Shown here: one piece after another, positions 34,201 through 46,364 of the stretch
Layout: every line of letters starts with the position of its first letter
Position numbering within the stretch: the stretch's first letter is position 1
Source of the DNA: Eucalyptus grandis
Taxonomy: Eukaryota; Streptophyta; Magnoliopsida; Myrtales; Myrtaceae
Reading direction: 5' to 3'
Assembly: GCF_016545825.1 (NCBI RefSeq)
Contig: NC_052612.1
Coordinates: 40,531,738 to 40,595,737, forward strand
Length of the DNA: 64,000 bases
The notes under the pieces: model-generated
The model's database searches: none
What the model was told of the DNA's origin: nothing
Seen by the model: the letters and a program-made list of their open reading frames with translations, nothing else
Made by a program: the position numbers and the translations under genes

Positions 34201-36647
34201 TACAGTTTGGAGAAATTCAGAAGACCGATTTCGAAAATCTAATGTTCAGCTTTCAAATCTTATTAATCCGGATTTTGAACATTTTTGCTGTTTTCTCGAG
34301 CTACTTATGTAAGGAAATATAAAGGATTTCAGGCCTCATTACGTGGAAGCTTTTTTTTGGGGGGCCACGTTTTCGGACGAGTCAAGTGATGTTTTTGCCT
34401 CGATGATTGCCTGCTTTTCTTCTAATTTTTACGTCGTTTGATAAGTCAAAAGATCATCGCCTGTCACTTTGCAATGGCAGGTGCCGAGGATCTCTTTTCA
34501 TAGCTCGGGTGTCTTGACCCGCCCGTAAAGTTTAGTGGTGACTTGTCTGCTAATTCATGGATTTCCCTTTCGAGCGATGCACGTCCTGACAAGTTCCCCT
34601 TGCGTATTTAACTTGCACTAGGATACCGCCATCGAGAAGAAGACAAACGAGAAAGGTTCTTGGGAATAGATTATTAGAGATATGGGTTCTTCAAAGCCCA
34701 CAAGTTTCAAGCAATTATCGCGAATTTCGTGTTTATAGAAACCAGCTGCACAACGTAAGGACAGATTCTCGTGCTACAAAACTTTTTTTTTATAGGGCCA
34801 CTGATTTGTCAAAATATTTCGCATCACTTGTACATAAGATTTCAAAAGTCTCTCTCCAATTAATGGTTTAAGATTTTGTTGGTTTGATAATTAAACTAAG
34901 TACAAGCGTCGAACCCTAAGTGGGATCTGTTTCACATGTGTGGCTTCTCCATTATTTGTTCTCGATTTATTCTTACTTTTTTTAATAAGTAGTTAGTTTC
35001 ATAAAAGGTTAATACACTAAAAAACCCCCAACTGATACACCCGTCACAATTTTATCTCAATATTTTTTATCATAAAAAACATCAAACCGGTATACCTGTG
35101 ACAAATTTATCTCGACTAACCATAAAAAACCCTAAACTGGTATATTTATGATAAATTTACCAAAAAACTGGTAAATTTGTGACAATTATACCCTCCGCTA
35201 AATTTGATTAATATCACAAAAAAATCACAAAAATTGCAAACTGTGACAAAAAAAGTGTAAAATCTTAAATTAGTATACCAGTCAATTGTCGCGTGTCATT
35301 TAACTTAATTAAAATTTAACGAAAACTCACAAATGATAAATTTGTCACAAGTATACCAATTTTTGGTAAATTTGTCAAATATATACTAGTTTAGGGTTTT
35401 TGGTAGTCAAAAAAATAGTTTATAACAAATTTGTCACAATTATACAAGTTTAAGATTTTTCAAGGTATTAATCATTTCATAAAAGCATCTTCGAAAGTGT
35501 TAAAATTTAAGTTATTAATATGCTACATTATTTCTTTGGCTCATTGTACTTCTTTTCAAGCACAACAAAACTACTCTCTTAAATTAATATATTTAGTATG
35601 GGTGAGCATAGTTCCAAAATAAAACCAAGAACTGGACTGAGGGGAAATAGATTGATTCCAGATTTCAAGTTTCAAGAATTAGGGAATCAATTATCATGGA
35701 TTAGTTCCAAGTTCTTGGACTTGGAATTTGGAACAAATTTTTGTGTTTTTCTTGTTATATGTTTTCAAGTGATCCTGTCACATTTCATAAAAATACAATG
35801 ATGAGTGTGTAATTTCGAATCATTAGTTCGAGCTTTTATTTCTGATGATATATGATTAAGACTTTTACTTTATTAAAATTTTATATATCTAGTGTTTCCA
35901 AATATGAGTCATGATCAATAAATTATAGCACCAAATTATGGTGATTAGAAGTGACGATTTACTATAATTGTTCTATTAAGAATACTTATAGAATTTAAAT
36001 AGACTTCAGAATCTAGAATTGATCCTGAAATCTGTGATAAAGTAGATTTTAGATTTCAGAATATGCATGATAAGTTTCAAATTTCAAAAATTGAAAAACT
36101 GATCTCTAACACGTAGGTTTCGAGTGAAACTCGAACCGATCCTAACACCGCTCACGCGTGACATTTAGGAAACAGGAAAATAGTTCATCTGTCCGAAAAC
36201 GAGAATCCTTAAAATCGAGGGGACTTTCACGCGAAGAGTGAGAAAAGGAATGCAAGACGCGGTCGAAGTAGTGGAGTGGGCTGGGCTCGGCCGGCTTCGG
36301 AACCCAGCTCGATCGACTCGCGTCCGTTGGGGCGGGAAGTAAGATTTGACCCAACGAAGTTTAGCATGATTGGATTGGTTTCACGGGGGGTGAAAAGATT
36401 GGACCGGATATCCCGGGAGTTCATCTGGAATTCTCAGCCTGGGACTCGTCAAATCATCATCATCCTCATCATCATCAATCCTCCCCCGACATCGTCGTGA
36501 CTCATCCCGTCCCATCTGCTATTAAAGCAATTCACCACTCATTACTGGCCGGCCGGTTCCGCCCAGATCCCCGCTGTTCTTCGCTACCCAGTCGAGTCGA
36601 GTCGAGCGGGCGGACGGCCTTTTCTTCCTCCCTTTTTCGGGGCCGTC
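31201..36647. other. Intergenic, ARF-SIP1 divergent promoter region
   Basis: AT-rich DNA with CT tracts (31867-31882, 32723-32744) and a block of higher GC at 32890-33500 whose open frames on both strands show no family features. Degenerate TTCCAAGTT-type words occur at 35600-35740. The MITE at 35008-35474 is listed separately. A TATTAAAG at about 36520 could serve SIP1. No gene was recognised. Confidence 0.55.
35008..35474. mobile_element. MITE-like element with 11-bp target duplication
   Basis: The direct repeat TTTCATAAAAG at 34997-35007 and 35475-35485 brackets 467 bp. The ends contain TTAATAC as an inverted repeat, and the inner sequence repeats (C/T)TGTGACAAATTTAT and CCCTAAACTGGTATA words in both orientations. 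An 8-11-bp target duplication suggests a Mutator-type non-autonomous element. It is non-coding. Confidence 0.7.
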
Positions 36648-39600
36648 ATGGGCGCGGTTAAGGCGGCGATCGCCGACGGGGTCCTGACCTTCATGTGGGT
36701 CTTCTGCGCGTCGACGCTGGGGGCCGCGACGACGGTGCTGGCGGCGGCGCTCGGGCTCGAGGACGACGTCCTGCCGTGGGCGTCGCTGCTGATTACCACC
36801 GCGCTCGTCTTTGTCCTGGTGCTGGTGTTCGACCTGGTCGGGGCCGCGCTGGGCGGCGCGAGCTTCAACCCGACCGCCACCGCGTCGTTCTATGCGGCCG
36901 GCGTCGGCTCCGACGACCTCCTCTCCATGGCTCTGCGGTTTCCTGCTCAGGTGAAGTACGCTGCATTGTGCTCGAATTTCCGCTTCATCCAGTGTCAATT
37001 TTTTGGATCTGTTGGAGATAGTTTGTTTTGCTTTTGTGGGTTTTTGATTAACGGCGCAGTTGGGTCAAATTCTGCCCGTTTGTGAAGCGTTTTGTCGCGA
37101 AAAAGTTGAGATTTTGGTATAAAGTTCACGTTTTTTTCCCCGGGATCTGAAAGGGGTACTTAAAGAGAAACAACACTGTTTCGAATCGCTACTGCGAGAA
37201 CCGCTTCCCCCCTCCTTTTTTTTTCTCTCTATTTTGCTTTTTCGTTTTCAGTTTTGCGTTTGTTTTGGTGCGTGCGTGTGTTAATGATGAATGTTGCTTG
37301 GATAGGCTGCTGGTGCTGTTGGTGGAGCTCTTGCGATCATGGAGGTGATGCCTTCACAATACAAGCACATGTTGGAAGGGCCATCTTTGAAGGTGGACTT
37401 GCATACAGGAGCTCTTGCAGAGGGCGTTTTGACCTTTGTGATCACCTTCCTCGTCCTCCTCATCGTGCTCAGAGGGCCTCAGAGCTCCTTTCTGAGGACC
37501 TGGTTGCTGGCCGCGGTGACGGTCGCCTTGGTAGTCACGGGATCTTCCTTCACTGGGCCATCCATGAATCCAGCCAACGTGAGTATATTATCTTTGCCAA
37601 TCCCGAGCTTCCATCTGCTTGCATGGTGTTCGCTCATTGCCTATCGATCTTACATCCACATATAAACAATATAAACTCGTCATTGGTACACCTTTACAGC
37701 TCAAATAAGATGATTTATTATAGTGTTGGACCGAGTCAGCTAATTCTAGGACCTGTTTCTGGTCATCTTATTGTTGGTGTGATGGAGCTTTTTCTTGTTT
37801 TTTTCCGAATTGTCCCTCGTGAGTTTAGGTCCTGCCTGCATCAGATGATTGCTCTTTCTACCAAATTCATAGTCATCTCTTTCCAGTGTTTGGTTATCTC
37901 ATCGATAATTATGTTGGTCACGGTCTTTAAAACCCCTTTGTTGCCATTATATAAATTCATTGATGTTGCAGAGTGGATTGCTTATGACAAGTCTTCAATA
38001 ATTTGATGTCACCATCCCATGCTCTATCTCTCCTCTCTATCTGTTGGTCCCAAATGCTATCGACAGCATCGAATCAGCTCCAGCCCAACTTTTTAAACTA
38101 GCAACGAGTTGTATATCCTCATTCGGTAGACTGAACCTCAAGCTAAACTATCTCAATCGTGAAAGTACATATGACCTAATAATGCAAATTGGCGTAGGAA
38201 AAATTGTAGCTGTAACTGGTGGATATAATAATAAGGTGTGATCTTGGTAAAGTTTTGAATATTTAAAAATGAGTTTGCTTTACAGTAATTTTTCCTCTCA
38301 TATTATGTGGATCCGATCTTATGCAATTACATCTTGACAGCAGTCGCTCTCTTCGATGCATGAGTTGCTTTTTATACCAATATGCACTATTGTTAGAGCG
38401 AATCTGTTCAACTATCATATGCAAGGTTTGGAAGCATTCATATAACAAATAGTCTAATTCTTGAAAGTCTGCTTCTCAGGTTACACATATGAGATGTACA
38501 TCATTTGTTCTTGTATATATTAGATGTATAGTTCGGTCTCTATTGCTCTTCCTTATCTTCTCAAAAATCAAAAGAACTCTTTTTCTGTTACATGAGCTCC
38601 AATTTTGGTCTGTCGGATGAGGTCTGCGACAGCTTCCCCACTTTGACAAGATATTTCTTTCTCCATTGAGTATATGAAGGATCCGTTCCCTAGTCATTGG
38701 GGAGATTTTTCACCAGGTGGTAGGGATACTCGTTTCCATTATGATGCTATTTATTGCTTTAGCGGATGTGCTGTGTGTGAAAAGATGCGGCTGTACCAAA
38801 TGGAGCCCAATTTTCTCTCTTCTGGACCTCTCCACCAGACAAGTTGGTGGAGAGAGCTTGTTCAAAGAAATTTTACATGTCTAGTTGCAAGCAAGCATCA
38901 TTATAGAACCTTTTTTATGAAAGGTTTTTGTTCCTGGTATTCCAGTGAAAAAGTAATTGCCGTAGTTTGCAATGACACATGCCATTTTCTTCCAATCTCT
39001 GCCCCCTCTTTGTCAGTCATGTTTCTTGTTTTTATCAATTGGCTTCTCGTTGTTCGATTCAGCCAGGGTGTGCAGGGGTGCTGATTTCAATTCAGTGATT
39101 GTTTACTGCCAGAATAGTTTAGCAATGGTCTTTCTATGGCTTTAGAGGACAAGTTTTTCTCCTGTTTAGGACTGATTGATTGTTTACTGCCAGAATAGTT
39201 TAGTAATGGTATTTCTATGGCTTTAGAGGACGGAGTTTTTCTCCTGTTTAGAGCTGATCTATTTCGATACGCAAATGTTAAGGTTCTCAACATTATTTCA
39301 GTTCAGAAAGTATAAGCATCCGGCTTTCATATGAGATTATCCCGTTCCCTCTGCTACCTGGTGAACATCCTCCCAACTTCCCATTGAGTGCATCTAACTT
39401 GGACAATTTATGTCAACTGACCAATTAATCATCCTTCTCCTTCTCCCTCTCCCTCCTTTCTTTATCTGTGTGTATGTGTGTTCTTGGTCGACTGTCTTTT
39501 TGATACCGGCCTTCCCTTGGCATGACAGGTTTTCAAGAGATCATGCATTGACTTGTATTATGGTGTCTTCGCAGGCTTTTGGGTGGGCATATGTGAACAA

Positions 39601-39730
39601 TCAGCATAACACATGGGAACAATTCTACGTCTATTGGATCAGCCCTTTCGTCGGTGCGATATTAGCAGCTTGGGTCTTCCGGGTCCTCTTCCCCCCACCA
39701 CCTGCCAAAAAGAAGCAGAAGAAAGCCTAA
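36648..39730 (+). CDS. SIP1: Small basic intrinsic protein (SIP1-type aquaporin)
   Basis: Three exons (36648-36950, 37306-37578, 39575-39730) give 243 aa with intact GT-AG junctions, close to the roughly 240 aa usual for SIP1. The protein is a six-helix channel of the MIP family. The first pore motif reads NPT (residues 74-76), as is typical of SIP1, and the second is the regular NPA (189-191), split from its following helix by intron 2. The C-terminus is lysine-rich (AKKKQKKA), which gives the family its name. Arabidopsis SIP1 proteins sit in the ER membrane and pass water; that location is inferred here. Intron 2 is long (about 2.0 kb) and holds an 81-bp tandem repeat. The apyrase gene follows on the same strand about 2 kb downstream. 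Confidence 0.94.
39097..39257. repeat. Two-copy 81-bp tandem repeat in SIP1 intron 2
   Basis: GATTGTTTACTGCCAGAATA begins at 39097 and again at 39178. The two copies are more than 90 percent identical by eye. It lies about 320 bp before the exon 3 acceptor. Confidence 0.85.
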
Positions 39731-41689
39731 GAAAGCACCGCGCTTTTTTCCTTCTGGGTGTTAGACAGCCGTTGTCCTCACACTTTCTCGCCCCTTTTTC
39801 CGTTTTTCTGTCTTATAATTTACAGCGGTTAGGCCTACTTCCATTGATCGATGTAGATTTGAACAGCTACGATGCGTGTAATAAAGGAAAATGGACAGTT
39901 TAGTGTATTTCCATCCAAGCTGCTCTTGCTTCGGGCGTAACTGTTGTATGGAGTGAAGTTGGCATCGGCGAGAACTCGACAAGAGTGTTCTTCGCCGTTG
40001 GCAATGTCGAGCTGGAAATTCCGGGTGTTAATGTTTGTTTCTGTTTTAGTATAGTCAGGGCTTGTTGGTGCATATTAAGTAGGTTGATATCACCAGGCTA
40101 CTGATGTGGTATTCCTCACTGACTCCAGATCTGGAAGTTCGCAGCCTAGATCTGGAGGCACAACTCCACATCTAGACCGGCGCCGACAAGTCCAAATCGA
40201 GTCCTCTCCATCGTCGCTCGCTCGTGACCATGGACGGGGCCGTCATTGCTAGCTCCAGTTCTGGAAGCTTGGAAATTAGATTTGGAAGTTGGCAAATCTA
40301 GAATTCCAGATTTGGACCGTCACCGATGCGTCCGAGTTAGGCCACCCTTTCGTCTAGGCTTTGCCAAATCGGTGGACGAGTCAGCTCACCGTGCAGGACA
40401 ACCACGAGTGACGTAGGAAGGAGTGGCTAGGCCAGGCTTGGACGCATAGGACGTGGTGCTGGCGGTTCCTCCGGTGGTGATGGCAGTGGGAGGGCTTTGA
40501 ACAAAGGATGAGGAATGGACATGAAAAACTTCACGTTCTTATCGTTTTCAATTTACGCCACATCAGTTGTTGATGTGGGGCTCCGGACACATGTCATCTT
40601 ACAAGTGGATGATATAAGCAGGAAAAATACACATCACATCAATTGCTGACACGCCATCATCCTATCTTTCCTCAAAAAATGAGTTCCATATTTGTTCCCA
40701 AGAGTTGCATTTCCTAGTGATATGGAATTCATGAATGTTTAGAATGAGCAATAATTACGAGACATCATAGATTGTCTTATCAAAAATTGAACCTGTAAAA
40801 ATAAAAGGTCTATTGACCAGTTCAAATACACACGTGGTGGAGCATAAAGAATGGATGAATCAAAATTAATTATGAACTTGGTCCACGACATCTAGGTAAA
40901 CCCACCTGCATTGACTAAATCCATCCATCTACAGGTTCCTCATTATCGTATAAATAGATTGGTTTAAAGCCTACTTCAATTGAACTTTACTCCACACGTA
41001 CTTTGCACATTCTACACTCGAGCGGAATACAATACAGACTCTACGTAAAAATAAATAAAAATAAAAATCTCACAAACAATCCCATTTTCTCAAAAAATAA
41101 AATAAAATTAATTGCCATATTTTCCCCCATATCACCCCTCTGAGATCAACCCGTTGCAGTTACAGACGCGTCGCGCTTGCTCGGTCTGTCTAATCGCCCC
41201 TCCCTCTCTCTCTCTCTCTCTAGAATCAGGAGGACAGCAGAGATAGAGAGAGATCCCGCGAGCTCTTCTTCAAGAATCGCGCACTCGCCGGCGCTCCAAT
41301 CCGGCCTCCCCCTCCGTCAATCCGAATCCGCATTGCCGCCGGTCGGCACCGTCCCGCCGATCGCCTTCCTCCGCTCGCCGGCGTCCGGGAACCGCCGCGG
41401 AGGAGGATTTCGCGGCCGCGGGGGGGGATCCGCTCGTCGGCGCCGGTCGTGGTGCGGTGGCCTTACAGTAAGCGCGCTTATAGCGATCGGGGTGCAGAGG
41501 AGGTAAGAGCTGGAGCCGATACAGGAAGCGCAGTCCCTGAAGGCTCCTGCCACCGCCGCCGCCGGGGGGAACGGCCAGATCCGGTACAGATCGCCTTCCT
41601 CCGCCGAGCTATTCGACGCCGCCGTCGTCGTCAACCCTAGCTCGCCGCCGTCGGACCAGCAGCTCCACGACCAGCACGAGCTCGACAAG
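39731..41689. other. Intergenic: SIP1 trailer, repeat words, apyrase leader
   Basis: The first 300 bp are probably SIP1 3' UTR. 40110-40320 contains repeated AGATCTGGAAGTT-like words, probably a worn repeat. A TATA box (TATAAATAGA, about 40951-40960) could serve the apyrase gene. A CT tract at about 41203-41222 and a GC-rich leader lead into the apyrase start. Confidence 0.55.
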
Positions 41690-44600
41690 ATGATGAAGCG
41701 GCCGCCGGGGCGTTTCCACGAGGACAAGATCCAGAAGTACCGGGGCGTCATATTGGTGATCTCGGTGCCGCTTCTGCTCATTGGGTTCGTGCTCTTTCTG
41801 ATGCCGTCCGGATCTCCTTCCGGGGCGATTGAGGATTTCGCGCTCTCGAACCGCAGGGGCTCTCCGGGCTCCAAGTCCAGGACTTATGCGGTTATCTTTG
41901 ACGCGGGTAGCTCCGGGAGTCGCGTGCACGTGTTTTGTTTCGATAAGTACTTGGATCTCGTTCCCATGGGGAAGGAACTCGAGCTCTTTGTTAAGGTTTC
42001 TTTTCCTTCATTGCTCGGGTGATTGTGGTTAATGCTGGTTGAATTGGATGTTTACGTCTGACATTTGTTTGATTTGTGTGTATAGACTGACCCGGGTTTA
42101 AGTGCGTTTGCGAAAAATCCCAGACAGGCTGCGGAGTCGTTGCATTCGCTTCTCGATAAAGCAGAAGGTGCTGTTCCTAAAGAGCTCCGGGGGGACACTC
42201 CGGTTAAAGTGGGGGTAAGCTAATGATGCAAACGCTGGAATGGAGTGCTTGTCCTGGCATTTGGATTTGTTTACTCATCTCCTGCATTTGGCTCTGATGT
42301 TTCACTAGGCAACCGCTGGCTTGAGGGCACTGGAAGGCGATGCACCTGATAGGATTCTAGATGCGGTAATGCTTTCTTTTATTGCACCATTAAATAAAGT
42401 TTCTTGCGTTTGAATTGGAAAACTAACTTTTGTGTTGTAATATTGCTGTATTTTGTACTTGTGGACATCTCTTTAGGTTCGGGAGCTTTTGAAACATAAA
42501 AGCAGCCTTAAATCTGACCCACGATGGGTTAGTGTTTTGGATGGAACACAAGAAGGTGCTTATCAGTGGGTATGTTTGCTTACCTTTTTTTCCATGCATG
42601 TATAAAGTTGGATTTTAATTTGGGAACTGATGCTATAATTGGTTCTCGAGTGCCAGATGTGTTATGTAGTTTAAAGAACTGTAGCAATGATGCGGTTTAA
42701 TATTGAATGCATCACCCTCTGTTGGCTTGGGAATCAATTAAAAGAAATGGTGCTCATTGCCTTTGGTTGTTCTATCAGCAACTTGTGTTAAATCGCACTG
42801 TAATACAAGCATTGCCTTTTCACTACACATGACTTTCCAAGTCACCTTCCCTACTTAACATGCCTTTTCAAGGTTACCTTGGCCTTCCCAAGCTCATGGA
42901 AAGCATTTGGACTCTAGCTACTAGCAATAACTTACTATGGAAATGATGACCTTTGTCTGTCGAATGTTGTACTACTAAATTTATCACCATACATTTGAGA
43001 AATTGTGTTTAATTATGGTACATTAATGTAGGTTATGTTGCCTTTCTTCAAGATTGGATGGACATTTGTAATTGAGCAGCAGTTAAATGTAGGCTGTGTA
43101 CTTTAATTGAAGTAGGAACCTAATTTTTTTATTTTTATTTTATTTTTTTTTATTTTTTTTTAAATTTTATGATTTTATGATTTTCCACCGTTTTATGAAT
43201 TTATGAGACAGTACCTTAAATTATCGAACAAAAGGTGAAATATAAGGAGGGGAGAAGAAAGAGAATGAGATGCTTGGACATGAATCCACAATGTAGGTGT
43301 CTATGGTTCATCAGCAATGAGATGGAAGTTCTGAGGCCTAAATTTAAAATATGATTGCATTCCTTAACCACCAGAGCAATTGCTTACAGTCTAATGGTAA
43401 TGTTGCGCTCTGCTAGGATTGAGTAAGTCAATAACTTACTTGATGTTTCTCAGGTGACAATAAACTATCTGTTAGGATACTTGGGAAAGGAATATTCAAA
43501 TACAGTTGGAGTAGTTGATCTTGGAGGGGGCTCAGTTCAGATGGCATATGCTATATCGGAAGAGGATGCTGCGAAGGCGCCCAGGTTCTCAAATGGAGAG
43601 GATAGTTATGTCAATGAAATGTTTCTCAAAGGAAGAAGATACTACCTCTATGTTCATAGGTCTCTTACTCAGTCTGAAGTATTGTTCTTTTGATTTTTCT
43701 TTTGAGATAATATTAGGCCAATCTACTGTTAGTCCTAATGCGTCTTCTTCTTTATGATATTCACCAGTGATTATATCCTTATCATTGTGTGTATGGTGCA
43801 TTATTTCCTTTTCAGTTACTTGCACTATGGTCTACTAGCAGCTCGAGCGGAGATTTTGAAGGTTTCTGGTGACTCAGGCAACCCTTGCATCTTGGAAGGT
43901 TATGAGGGTATATATACTACTCACTTTTTTAAGTCCTTTAGACGTAGGTCCAATTCTTTGCGTACAATAGATTCTCTTACTATTATAACCATATTTTGTT
44001 AAGAGTTGTGAGCTTCACTGGTCCTATGCATGGGTTAGAGGGTGAGTGATGGTGGCAGTTTAGACTCCTAGTAATGCGGCTTTAGCAATAGCATGACCAC
44101 ACAAGCACTTCGAATTTCAAAGCATTTTGCCAAGCCTAAAATGTGGAAGCAAAAGCAGATTTTTCTTTCTATAGTTGATCCTTCTCATAACCCATTTCAT
44201 AGAACTCACATTGGGTAGCAAATGGCGCATTAATGATTAACCATCTGCCTTGACTATTTAGGGTCTTACAAATATGGCGGTGCAACCTACCAAGCATCAG
44301 CTTCTTCATCAGGTTCAAGCATCAATGAGTGCAAAAGGATTGCTTCGAAAGCTCTCAAAGTTAATGAATCAACTTGTACACACATGAAATGCACATTCGG
44401 TGGTGTTTGGAATGGTGGAGGAGGGGATGGACAGAAGAATCTATTCGTTGCGTCGTTTTTCTATGACAGGGCTGCTGAGGTAGTTATATCTTAAATTTTT
44501 TAAGTTGAAGACTTCTCAAGATATATATGTAGCATAATTTATGCAGAGTCTCTTATTAATGTAGGCTGGCTTTGTGGACCCCAACAAACCTGTTGCCAAG

Positions 44601-45041
44601 GTCAGTGCTGCAGAGTTTGAGGAGGCAGCTAAACGTGCTTGCCAAACTAAACTGGAAGATGCAAAATCTGTCTATCCTCATGTAGGAGATGCTAATCTGC
44701 CATATTTGTGCATGGATCTCGTGTACCAATATACATTGCTTGTAGATGGATTTGGTAAGTATGCTGTCCAGTGGGTTTCTTGTGTGTTGATTCCTGGCTT
44801 TTGCTCTATGTCGAAAGGGTGCTGACAAGTCTTTTGCTTTATAAATAGGGGTGATAGAGAAATTTCGATACTTGTATGGTATTTTGATTCGTCCAGCACT
44901 TGTTTCTCATTACTTCATTTTACAGCTATTGATCCCTGGCAAAAGATTACTCTGGTGAAGAAGGTCAAGTATCGCAATGCCTTTGTTGAAGCAGCATGGC
45001 CATTAGGCAGTGCCATAGAGGCTGTATCATCGTCAAGATAA
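41690..45041 (+). CDS. APY: Apyrase (nucleoside di/triphosphate hydrolase), APY1/APY2-like
   Basis: Nine exons give 468 aa: 41690-41995, 42086-42214, 42309-42365, 42477-42569, 43454-43659, 43816-43907, 44262-44479, 44565-44754, 44926-45041. Arabidopsis APY1 is about 471 aa. The N-terminal membrane anchor is at residues 19-40. All apyrase-conserved regions are present in order: [15 protein letters not shown] (about 68-82), [40 protein letters not shown], and near the end [18 protein letters not shown]. The enzyme removes phosphates from NTPs and NDPs in the Golgi lumen or outside the cell; in Arabidopsis APY1/2 are needed for pollen germination and growth. The start fits the APY1/2 N-terminus (KRPPGRF...[14 protein letters not shown]). 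The upstream frame stays open for 61 codons but has no ATG. Confidence 0.96.
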
Positions 45042-46364
45042 CTGCAGATTGTCTCATATTAGCTTGGCATTCTAAGAGGCACTTGGTTCTGTGATTGTCA
45101 GAGGAGGCTGAAGGAAAAAGTAGTTGATTGTTAAAAGTTGACATCAGATCATTACCGAATTCGAATTTTGCGGCCAATATATTCGGAATAATGAGGGAAG
45201 AGCATTGATTTATTATTGCCATGTAATTATCTCAGTTCCAATATTCTTTTGACGCGTGCCTGTTGAGATGATTTTGACCCTGTCATATTCTTTTACTTTG
45301 CATGTGAACATTGGTGATTGTAATACAAGTGCTCTGTGGTTTTAAGCTTCCCTTTCTTTGGCAATTCATCATGTTTACTTGTTGGTTCTGGTTGGTGTAT
45401 AAAAAATAAATGAGACATGAGGGGCCGTGTACGTCAGACCTATAAATCACAGTTTCACACGGAATCCATTGCTGCTAATTGAAGAAATTGAAAGAGTCTA
45501 ATAACTGCGTTAACTCGATGCAATTTCGTTAGCTTTATTGATTTAGTTGCATTCAAGGATGGAAAAGCATGCATTGAACTTTGCTCGATCCTTGACCGAT
45601 CCTTGTTTCTCTCCATCAACCATTTAAGATAACGAATAAGACCAATCTAGCAGGTGGATTGATTGGGTTTAGGTTGGATCAAAAATGATTTAATCCAAAT
45701 TGATTTATTTAATTCATTTGGACCTATTTTAATACAATAAATATTTAGTGATCTATACTCAATTCCGAAGAAACTGAGAGCACAAAGTAACTGGACGCGA
45801 GATCAAGTGAAGGTGAGTTATAGAGATGAGTTTAGTCTAAGTAAAAAAAAAATTCATTTAACATTCATATTATTTTAGGCAGTATCATTGTGAATCCATT
45901 TATGATCAATATTCTAAATATAACTAACTCATGAAATAAATGGGTTCATCATATGTGACTTAAGAAATTGGTTTATAACCCATTTTAACAAATCTATGAC
46001 GCCCAATTACCTCGGTCAACTAAGTGCAGGTGCCAATGTGCTCTTTCTTGATTGAACACAAGCTTTATCGAAGAAGAAAAATGTAACAAGGCCGTGGTTA
46101 TGCAGCAAAAAATTGTCTCAAACCACCTCGCCGACTGCCGGAGGCCGGCCACTAGCATTGCCGTCATGGAAGCTGCTCGCTTCTTTCGGTGCGAGGCCCA
46201 ATCCGACGCCCCGTAAGCGTTCGTTCGAGCCATTTAACCCCCCAATCAGGCCCGTTCGATAGTCGCTCAACTATCGTCCGTTGACGAAGCAGTCAGGTTT
46301 TCCCCGCTCGGTACTTTTCTCGAACACTCGCCATGCATGCCGCCCTCCTTTGCTTCGCGTCAGA
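45042..46364. other. Intergenic: apyrase trailer and PPR promoter
   Basis: The first 250 bp are probably apyrase 3' UTR. The rest is AT-rich up to about 46100, then GC rises toward the PPR gene. No other feature was recognised. Confidence 0.5.

Noticed and set aside
36522..36998. Arg-rich antisense frame over SIP1 exon 1
   Set aside because: Shadow of a GC-rich true exon on the plus strand.
37254..38006. 250-codon frame on the plus strand
   Set aside because: It overlaps SIP1 exon 2 in another frame and runs through the intron; codons do not fit a protein family.
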